A stretch of 60,000 bases of DNA, from the NCBI RefSeq assembly GCF_001039355.2, contig NW_019775786.1, positions 64,001-124,000 on the forward strand, in the 5' to 3' direction. The DNA comes from Lingula anatina. Lineage: Eukaryota; Brachiopoda; Lingulata; Lingulida; Lingulidae. Both the position numbers and the translations under genes were made by a program. Under the pieces are notes generated by a model. The model saw only the letters and a list, made by a program, of their open reading frames with translations. It did no database searches and had not been told where the DNA came from. This document shows positions 53,601 through 60,000 of this stretch, piece by piece; position 1 is the stretch's first letter; each line of letters begins with the position of its first letter.

Positions 53601-56600
53601 TAGACACAAAAATTTTTAAGCAAGCCTTGGTCATATTGTGACCCAGTTACGTCATAGGGCGAAATATACTTCGACATTTAGTATACAAGTTAGAACCACA
53701 CGGCAACATGTAGCCAGTAGTCCCGCTGTGATGTTCTAAGCGGCCTTTCTTATTGACATTTAAAACGTAAAACGATGTTATATTTAATACAACCACTTTT
53801 AGTTTAAGCTAAACCTTTACAGTTATATTTTAAACGCTCGTCAAATTTTGACTAAGTTTGTTTTTAAAGGGATAATAACTCGTATGAGATATTAACTTTG
53901 AATGTATCTGTAATTGTTTTCTCTCGTTTTTGTCAGGGTTTCTATGAGAGATATCAACCTGACGAATTAGATTCCAAGCATCCCTTTTGTTCTAAACACA
54001 CCAAGTGGAATACTTAAAGGGATAATTACTCTTCGCACGAGATCTATATTTCACAAAAAAAAAAAAAAAAAAACATTGTGAATAACTCATAAAAATATTA
54101 TATATTCTGTTTTACCACAAAATCGGCAGTTATAGCTATTATTCTGATATCTGAGCTTTTTTTTTAGACCACGTGACCTCCATTGATGGCTATACTACTA
54201 CATTTATGGCTATACTATATTAAAGTCTCTAAAGAGATTTAAAAAAAAAAAAAAAAACAAACATTTTAGAAAAAACAGGGATTAACTTTGAATGTAAAAA
54301 TGGATTCATTAACCATTGGTAAGTGTGGGAAAATTGTTGTTTACTCCAGGAAAATTCATTTTTTGGCCGAAACGAAGAGTTATTATCCCTTTAAACTGTT
54401 GAAACATTTGTTTTTATAAATTCATGTCATGTAATTCAGGTCCAAACTGATGTTTTCATTACGTATTGAATATAATGGTTTGGCAATCATATGTAGATGT
54501 GGTGTTGGCTGGAGATATTGATAAAATTGTTTTTTTTTTGGTCAGTTAAATAATATTTCTCGCAAAATTTTATTTTCCCAGCCCCTGCAGGATAAACACC
54601 TGTTGCTGGGGGTGGCGTTTTTAGTTATGGTGGACGTGGCCGTAATGGCGACGTGGACAGTGATAGATCCAATGTACTTGACGTATCATATCCAGACAGA
54701 CATGGTATGTTCACCGGAAGCGGAAGTCTCATTTCAGTATCCCAATGGTGCTTGTACCACTTCCGGTTAGGTGGCACAAAGAGTCACTCTGGAATATAGA
54801 TAAAGCAGCTAGCAAATAAACATTATGGTTATTATTGAATATAGTGACAAGTTGAATGTCAATAAATCCATTAAAAAAACAAAACTAAAAAAAAATCAAA
54901 CAAAGAAAAAAGCACTGAACACCCAAGACGTTCCCACGGTACGTATTTAGAAATATCTTATTTTTACTGCGCTTCTGATGGTAATTTATCTTTAATACAC
55001 TGTAGTAGTGTTGTCTAAATACGGTACCTGGTACAGAACAGACTCATTGAATATAAGGCATCTATAAGTGTACTTTTGTATAAATGGCGACTACAGCATT
55101 GAGAAACTGCTTATGTTATCGAGAAGAAATCATAAAAAGAAAAAATGGTTAATAAATACATGTAAAAATCCATTAAATTAGAAAACAATTAGAAATCAAA
55201 TCAATTAGAAATAGATGAATAACAAACAGAAATTGAGAGAAATTGAGGAAAAATGTCAAAAAAGTAAAAAACAGAGTTTAGAACTAAAAAAAGTTATTAG
55301 AACTCAATTATTCCAGGAAACGGACGGGAAACGCCTGATAACGAAACACGAGTCCTGTACGTCGGAGTTAAAGACGTATTGGATTGGCGGTCTGCTGGCA
55401 GAGAAGGGATTGCTTCTGATTTTTGGGTGTTTTTTAGCCTTTGAGACAAGAAAGGTCTTTGTACCGGAGTTAAATGATTCAAAGTAGGTACATATTAATA
55501 TTTGGAAAAGGAAAAATGATTGAAAATATCAGATACGAACGTTTTAACGAATATATATATGTGTATTGTGCTCTCACTTAAGTAATGAATGTATTTCATT
55601 TTCGTAACGTGCGTGGATCGTATATGAATATTTGTTGTTTGTTAAACTCCTTTCTCCGTGTTAAAATATATCAGTACATTTTCACAAATATGAAATAAAT
55701 TCTGTGTTCGGTATGGTTTCTTATTTATACACTTATATTGTGATATTCATTATTAACTGTTAATCTTTTATCATTGGTTTTATTGGTTTATCTATCTTTC
55801 TATTTATTTTAAGTATAATTATAAATATTACACACTTATATTGTGATATTTATTGTTTAAAAACTGTTAATTTATTGTCATTAGTTTTATTGGTTTATCT
55901 ATCTCTCTATTTATTTCAAGTATAATTAAAATATCCCCACGTTCCAGGTATCTAGGCATGTGTATCTACAACACCTGTGTTTTGTGCGGAGTTGGCGCCT
56001 CCGTCGCCATGATTGTGTCGGAGAGGCCAGCTATCACATTCGCTTTCTCATCTCTTTGCATCATAGCGTCAGCTGCCACGACGTTAGGCTTGCTGTTTGT
56101 TCCTAAGGTAAATAAATACACCACAAAACAGGCACACACAATAATTTAAAAAAAGGCAGGTGAAATTAAATGCTCCGTTTTGAGCAATGCCATGTTCCAA
56201 TTCTTTTGAATTTTTAAACGTTATTTCATGTTTTAGAACTTAGTATGGTAGTTCACATTATCACTTTTTTACGACTTGTCCATCTGTACCCTTTGGTCCA
56301 ATTTCAGATTAGTTACGCTAAAAAACACCCCAATGGGAAGCAACCCGATGGCATATCATCTACTTTCAAAGCCAGTTTAAGAAATGTTCATAAAGAACTT
56401 TCAAATACAGAGTCCGTTTTTACGAGCAATGACCAGGGCAATGAAGATAACTTAAGGGACAGAAAGAGCGCGAGTTTAAACACCCCGTTGGCAAGATTTC
56501 CAACAGTTAGGTTTTATTCTGAATTTGGCGGTACGGAAAACGATTCACACAGCAGATCTCGGAAAGCTAAAACCACTGGAATAACAAACCGTTCGTTCTC

Positions 56601-56766
56601 CACGTCTGACGCAGACGAGAATGGAGGAGACCACGAGCCAGCAGTTTTCCCGTCGAGCGGCGCCACGTATTCCCCTGTTGAAAACCGTTGTTTCGAAAAC
56701 CACGTTGGGGTTGGTAGTTGTACGGGGTTATATGTACCAACAGCTAATGAAAACAGTCGCCTTTAA
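43480..56766 (+). CDS. GABA-B-like class C GPCR, copy C, complete 17-exon gene
   Basis: Coding joins: 43480-44034, 46902-47039, 47434-47595, 47976-48086, 48404-48469, 48686-48880, 49168-49311, 49851-49982, 50271-50334, 50627-50707, 51600-51750, 52932-53064, 53442-53552, 54582-54704, 55317-55483, 55948-56107, 56308-56766. The 2952 nt encode 983 residues with the same domains as copy B. All introns are GT-AG except intron 7 (GC-AG). Copy-specific traits: SYGSS rather than SYGAA in exon 3, Tyr at the Tyr250-equivalent position, Asn instead of Asp in the YDAIW motif, and an RSRK motif in the tail. No frameshift or stop, so the gene appears functional. Confidence 0.93.
44538..45084 (+). mobile_element. 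5'-truncated LINE with 11-bp target duplication, specific to copy C
   Basis: ATTAAAACCGG flanks both sides (44527-44537 and 45085-45095). Inside, about 44650-44945 encodes with two stops the C-terminus of a LINE ORF2: LSSHNLAVQTGR, then the CKLC...VEDEFHFIFKCPHY zinc-knuckle pattern, YIKKFYYIKPS and NLGKYLKCA. Copies A and B show one uninterrupted ATTAAAACCTG at this place. Confidence 0.85.
45407..45622. mobile_element. PIF/Harbinger-like element (216 bp) specific to copy C
   Basis: Ends GGCTGTATTTCCAGAG and CTCTGGAAATGGGGTC (inverted, imperfect), subterminal AGATCGATCT arms, TTA on both sides (45404-45406 and 45623-45625). Copy A reads CCACTTAGGTCAGGC uninterrupted near 16979. Confidence 0.8.
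46902..47039 (+). CDS. Copy C exon 2
   Basis: 46 codons, CNEGAAAALVRAI, GGGCSVSTLGTAQ to FFNLIQ. Confidence 0.93.
47048..47215. mobile_element. Foldback element in intron 2 of copy C
   Basis: Left arm TGATCCGCGGATCAAATATG; right arm GGCCATATTTGATCTGCGAA, orthologous to A and B. Confidence 0.7.
47434..47595 (+). CDS. Copy C exon 3
   Basis: 54 codons, ISYGSSRLKLSK to GYECQE. Ser-Ser (47446-47451) as in GABA-B1 SYGSSSP. Confidence 0.93.
47605..47681. repeat. (GA)n and (CAGA)n microsatellites after copy C exon 3
   Basis: GA repeat 47605-47629, CAGA repeat about 47652-47681. The TA part present in A and B is missing. Confidence 0.85.
47976..48086 (+). CDS. Copy C exon 4
   Basis: 37 codons, DMAILHKLFQSNGIEN to QIQDLK. 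Confidence 0.92.
48108..48260. mobile_element. Foldback element in intron 4 of copy C
   Basis: Arms GTTGATCCGCAGACT, AGATCCGCGGATCAAATATG and a degraded right arm; orthologous to A and B. Confidence 0.6.
48404..48469 (+). CDS. Copy C exon 5
   Basis: 22 codons, NRDARIIIFDGYEQTFRRILCK. The Tyr250-equivalent is Tyr (48437-48439). Confidence 0.9.
48686..48880 (+). CDS. Copy C exon 6
   Basis: 65 codons, AYRFGMSGGKVVWIYNGWYS to GQETINGL. Confidence 0.93.
49168..49311 (+). CDS. Copy C exon 7, GC splice donor
   Basis: 48 codons, TFDQYERRYKQW to EVAKQ. The motif reads GYNTIW instead of GYDAIW. The donor is CAG/GCAAGT, a GC-AG intron; A and B have GT here. Confidence 0.9.
49851..49982 (+). CDS. Copy C exon 8
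   Basis: 44 codons, VVTEVVAGETVV to TNFTGMT. Confidence 0.92.
50271..50334 (+). CDS. Copy C exon 9
   Basis: 64 nt, GPMSFYENGSRPLQIEITQVQ plus one base. Confidence 0.9.
50627..50707 (+). CDS. Copy C exon 10
   Basis: 81 nt, DSVQVAVGVHYEITGH to LLKWAG. Confidence 0.9.
50951..51163. mobile_element. MITE, AGCCCCCTTTACACTG...CAGTGTAAAGGGGGTA, in intron 10 of copy C
   Basis: Inverted arms include GGCGTCCTTTCTGCG and CGCAGAAAGGACGCC. TAA on both sides (50948-50950 and 51164-51166). Copy B at about 32004-32030 shows no insert. A partial relative lies at 9003-9145. Confidence 0.75.
51600..51750 (+). CDS. Copy C exon 11 (TM1)
   Basis: 151 nt, GGQVPLDHTP to FRNHR; present once. Confidence 0.94.
52148..52500 (-). 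pseudogene. Truncated THAP-domain gene, intron 11 of copy C
   Basis: Starts MVKKCVAQNCSNSK at 52500 and keeps the whole THAP finger (CGAHF, AVPTL) and the KRRGR segment, but homology to copy B stops at 52148: the donor and the putative second exon are deleted and unrelated intron sequence follows. It may still encode a short protein, so pseudogene is a judgement. Confidence 0.6.
52932..53064 (+). CDS. Copy C exon 12 (TM2)
   Basis: 133 nt, HIKLSSPNLNNVIATGC to PAMCM; one residue (A/T) differs from copy B. Confidence 0.94.
53442..53552 (+). CDS. Copy C exon 13 (TM3)
   Basis: 37 codons with FGAMFAKTWRVYKIFGNKSG; Lys replaces Val after TWRVY relative to copy B. Confidence 0.94.
53864..54394. 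mobile_element. AAAGGGATAA-family MITE(s) in intron 13 of copy C
   Basis: A full element runs 54014-54394 (TTAAAGGGATAATTACTC to TATTATCCCTTTAA). A further left end TTAAAGGGATAATAACTCGT lies at 53864, so one copy is partial or nested. Copy B intron 13 has no insert. Confidence 0.75.
54582..54704 (+). CDS. Copy C exon 14 (TM4)
   Basis: 41 codons, PLQDKHLLLGVAFLVMVDV to YHIQTDM. Confidence 0.94.
55317..55483 (+). CDS. Copy C exon 15 (TM5)
   Basis: 167 nt; differs from copy B almost only at silent sites (for example GAGACAAGAAAG against GAGACGAGAAGG), which indicates purifying selection. Confidence 0.95.
55725..55930. repeat. Local tandem duplication in intron 15 of copy C
   Basis: The segment ACACTTATATTGTGATATT...AAGTATAATTA is present twice (about 55729-55822 and 55828-55930); copy B has it once. 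Confidence 0.7.
55948..56107 (+). CDS. Copy C exon 16 (TM6 and TM7)
   Basis: 160 nt, one silent difference from copy B, with near-identical flanking intron sequence as well. Confidence 0.95.
56308..56766 (+). CDS. Copy C exon 17 (cytoplasmic tail)
   Basis: 152 codons plus TAA, ISYAKKHPN to NSRL. Contains SRSRKAK, an RXR-type basic motif that copy B lacks; two codons longer than B (TSDADENG). Confidence 0.9.
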   Translation: MSYAKKHPNGKQPDGISSTFKASLRNVHKELSNTESVFTSNDQGNEDNLRDRKSASLNTPLARFPTVRFYSEFGGTENDSHSRSRKAKTTGITNRSFSTSDADENGGDHEPAVFPSSGATYSPVENRCFENHVGVGSCTGLYVPTANENSRL

Positions 56767-58655
56767 CAATAATTGATTAAACAAGCAATAGAAATTAAAA
56801 AAAAGCCCAGGCACTGACCTGAATTTCTCAGGAGAAAAAAAGATATTAAAAAGAATGGCCCGTTTCTGCCACATGGCTTAATTATCATATGTTACGCGGG
56901 AGAAAGTGAAATATTCAACTGATAGCAGGTTTAACTTTTTCCAATATTACGTGAATTGGAAATATTTTTTAAAAATTTTATGATAAAACATTGTGTCATT
57001 TGATATGATATGTCTGTCATGATACTTCCTAATGTTAACATTATTACAGGTTTTGCTTACTTATGTTATACGTTTCGACTAATTTCACTCAGATAATAAT
57101 TTTAGTAATAAATAAATGTATACGTGGGTATTTGGGCAAATGTACAGTAAATGCCATAGATTTATGTAGACCATATCCTTTGTTTAAAGAATTATCTCCA
57201 GATTTTCGTAGTCGTTTTAATTTCCCTCGATAAGAAAAGAAAATGGCACCTTTTGACTGATCATAAATCGACCTATCTCTGCACTTTGATTCGACATTTG
57301 CATGTGTTTTAACCAAGAGACGTACCTATTTGGGCTACGTACTATATATTTGGCAAGACACATGTAACTCGAACGAAGTGATTCCCTAGACATTTGCAGG
57401 ATCAAATCACCGCCTTGGGAATAAGAATCCTCTTTTTTGACACATAATAATTTAACTTTTTTTTGATAGATGAGAGAATTATGATTAATGATGCTATCAG
57501 TGAATCATTTTAGGGTTATTCACAAACTTTTTGCATACTAAAAGTTGAAAAAATATCAAACGTATTTCGCTTAATAGTACCCTTAGTACGCTTTAAATAG
57601 TTAAGACACAGTTTGCGATTATTGTAACATACCGTATACAACAATAAATACTGGTCAAAAGGTACCATTTGACAAGTCCGTGTGTGCACAAAGATGACCT
57701 TAGACTACGTACACACAATAACACTTGACATGACAACAATGTAACTCAAGCAATAGTAATACAATATAGCCAATGAGAATCAATTAATTTTTTTTTTTAT
57801 GTGTTCAAGTTGTCTCTGATGTTTTAGGATCAAATAGATCCGTAGAGATAACGTATAAGTTGTTAAATAAAAACTTTCCGAGATCGTTCATTGTGGATAA
57901 CAGACCGTGGCAGGGCATAAATGCATTTCCAAGAATCGATGTAAAGTGTAGTTGCAAAACGTAAAACATTGATGCAGCAAAAAGAAAAAGAAAAACGCAA
58001 AAGATTGTGAGCAGAACCCTCGCATGTCTGCATCTCAGTATTGCGTGACGCTACCGCAATTATTGGATAAAATAAGACAATGCAACGTAAATCATTAAAA
58101 TCGGTGATGAATTAGACTTTCGACAAATAATACACAAGGTTAAAAGAATAAACACGCGAGTCCACAAGCCATCTATGGGATTTACAGTTTCCAAAAGACA
58201 TTTGGAGAGACGATGAATATTTATTTTTGCCCAACAGGTAGGTTCATTTCGCTATGCTCTGTGATACAATCTTTATAAGACCTTTCAGTTATTTAAATCA
58301 GTTTCAGTGGGGGATCAGCAGATATAGTCCAAAGTCAGGTAAGAAAGATTGAACTCCAGCGAGAATTTTGCGGAATTAGAAGGAGAGTAGAATCAGAAAT
58401 ATTGGCAGAATAGCCGCGTGCAGTGTGACAAGGAATAAAAGCTGACAGAGGTAACCCAGATATATTTAGGTTCTGTGGTTGTTTTATCTTAATTTCTTTC
58501 GAATGGTGGTCGATTATACAACAGGATGAAGCCATTAAACCTAGAATAACTGTATTATACACATCACCAGCCTGGGATAGTGACCAACTGGCATACTTTA
58601 CAAAAGGGACATGGGTCTGTTGGTTACGGGAGTCCATCCCCCTGGCTGTTGAACC

Positions 58656-58656
<1 letters not shown>
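56767..58656. other. 3' flank of copy C and following non-coding DNA
   Basis: Matches the copy B 3' flank to about 57640. Beyond that no gene or known repeat is recognised. Confidence 0.45.
57107..57116 (+). terminator. Candidate polyadenylation signal for copy C
   Basis: Overlapping AATAAA motifs about 340 bases after the stop; use unproven. Confidence 0.25.
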
Positions 58657-58692
<36 letters not shown>

Positions 58693-58805
58693 ATTTTCCA
58701 AGAATGCTCCAAGAAGATAATCTATGTAAAGTACTTTATCAACTTCGACTACACACACACACATATAAACAAACACGCGCACACACACACACATAAACAA
58801 ACGCG

Positions 58806-58839
<34 letters not shown>
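58657..58839. repeat. (GA)n and (CA)n microsatellites
   Basis: GA repeat 58657-58691; interrupted CA repeats 58749-58839. Confidence 0.9.
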
Positions 58840-58842
<3 letters not shown>

Positions 58843-58929
58843 GGAGAGTTATCGAGCGAGAAAGAGCAAAACGCATTCAGTTGAATTGTCGCCACTCCTG
58901 CAAACATTGTCTCAGAAAATGGCCTCACG

Positions 58930-59097
58930 CAGGGGCGGATTTAGGGCGTCTTCTGGGTCTTCCGGAAGACGGTCAGATTTTCAAGTTTACATTGACGGGT
59001 ATCCAATTTTTTCTGTCGGAAGACGGTCAAAAATGGAGGACGGATCAACAAAGATAATTTGGAAGACTGTCAGAAAATAACTCTGGATCCGCTCCTG
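58930..59097. mobile_element. hAT-like element (168 bp), second copy of 2533-2701
   Basis: Same sequence from CAGGGGCGGATTTAGGGCG to GGATCCGCTCCTG, flanked by TCACG on both sides (58925-58929 and 59098-59102). Confidence 0.8.
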
Positions 59098-59102
59098 TCA
59101 CG

Positions 59103-59518
59103 TTTTTCTCAGGCGCCCGAGAAACACGTGAGGCCAGCTGGCAATTACAAGGACGATTGCGGGCAGCTCACAATGCAACAAACGAAGTTTTACATTACAT
59201 TCGATTAACCGACATAAGCGGATATCCTGCATGGATTTTGCCAATGGGGAGGGGACGTCACAGAGATTCAAAAATAAGAAAAAGTAGACGGGGAAAAGAT
59301 ATCTCAATGTACTTATACAGCATAGGGTAACGATGAGATGGGAATTGCTTAGGATTATGTCTTGTTGCATTGAATATTTATCCATTTTTTTTGGTGAGGA
59401 GGAAGGGAGAGTGGGTGGGGGGGGGAGGGGGCTCCGAAACAGGGAGGGGGTGTATGTGGCCCAGGGTGACCTTCCCTAGAACAGCTGTTGACAGATGAAG
59501 AGAAGAAGAAAGATGAAC
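59103..59518. other. Non-coding stretch
   Basis: G-rich tract near 59404-59450; no gene recognised. Confidence 0.4.
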
Positions 59519-59786
59519 CAGGGGCGGATCCAGGATTATTTGAAGGGGGACCCACGGATGCGAAGCTGAACTCCCACCCAAGGTGTGGGGTTCGGGGCCC
59601 GCTGAAGGGCCCCTAATTTTTTGGTATTTTTAAAGGACAACAGTGCCATTTGTACGGTTTAGAACTATGATTCATCTAGTCAAAATTCAACTTCCAAGAG
59701 GTGACCATTGGTGTGATTTTTTTCAGAAATCAAAGGGGGGAGGGGGTTAGGACTCCTTTGACACCCTCCCCTAAAATCCGCCACTG
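59519..59786. mobile_element. hAT-like element, second copy of 11694-11958
   Basis: Starts CAGGGGCGGATCCAGGATT, ends AATCCGCCACTG; internal blocks match 11694-11958. The flanks give at most a short GAAC duplication. Confidence 0.7.
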
Positions 59787-60000
59787 AGAACTGACGTCGC
59801 AGAAAGACGAACTGACGTCAGATAAGGATATTTTGAGAGTGAAGAACGAGCACCGATATACCGGTACACTTGACCAAAAATGTTCGGAAAGATGGAGTTG
59901 TTTTTCAATAATTAAGAATTATGTGCATATGTAGTGGGTAAATCTCCAGTGCTTACATAAACACGCTGGACAATAGAAGTGTCACCCCCTGAACCAGAGT

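Noticed and set aside
57640-60000. Possible fourth receptor unit downstream
   Set aside because: No homology to the 5' flank or to any of the 17 exons appears after copy C.

Overview
The window is eukaryotic genomic DNA, AT-rich, intron-rich and full of short DNA transposons, LINE ends and microsatellites. Its dominant content is one family of multi-exon genes on the + strand, class C G-protein-coupled receptors of the GABA-B type. Short phase-conserved exons, abundant MITE-like foldback elements and high sequence polymorphism fit a marine invertebrate, perhaps a hemichordate or other non-vertebrate deuterostome. That assignment is inference and I cannot name the species.

Layout. 1-12 kb holds no gene I can recognise: foldback repeats, a LINE remnant, hAT-like elements and simple repeats. 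From about 12.03 kb a repeated unit begins and occurs three times. Unit A (gene 15665-20816) contains exons 1-7 only, i.e. most of the Venus-flytrap (VFT) ligand domain, and stops in an A/TA microsatellite at a single-N join (22024). Unit B (23637-39432) is a complete 17-exon gene of 982 codons plus stop, with exon 11 (first transmembrane helix) present twice around another single-N join (33389). Unit C (43480-56766) is a complete 17-exon gene of 983 codons plus stop. Exon lengths and phases agree in all copies apart from small indels in exons 1 and 17. The predicted receptor has a signal peptide, a Ser/Thr-rich linker, a VFT domain, no cysteine-rich domain, seven transmembrane helices and a cytoplasmic tail of about 150 residues ending in -SRL.

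Nested on the minus strand in the intron between exons 11 and 12 is a small THAP-domain gene. It looks intact, with two exons, in unit B and is cut short in unit C.

Comparison of the units works as a natural presence/absence assay for mobile elements. Copy C supplies the empty site for a twin TTA-flanked element in copy B. Copies A and B supply the empty site for a LINE (11-bp target duplication) and for a TTA-flanked element in copy C. Copies B and C carry reciprocal insertions of an AAAGGGATAA-type element. 57-60 kb again holds only repeats.

Caution on assembly: each single-N join sits where nearly identical sequence is repeated. The 58 bases before the N at 13497 equal the 58 bases after the N at 22024, so copy A may be an allelic contig placed in the gap before copy B rather than a third gene.
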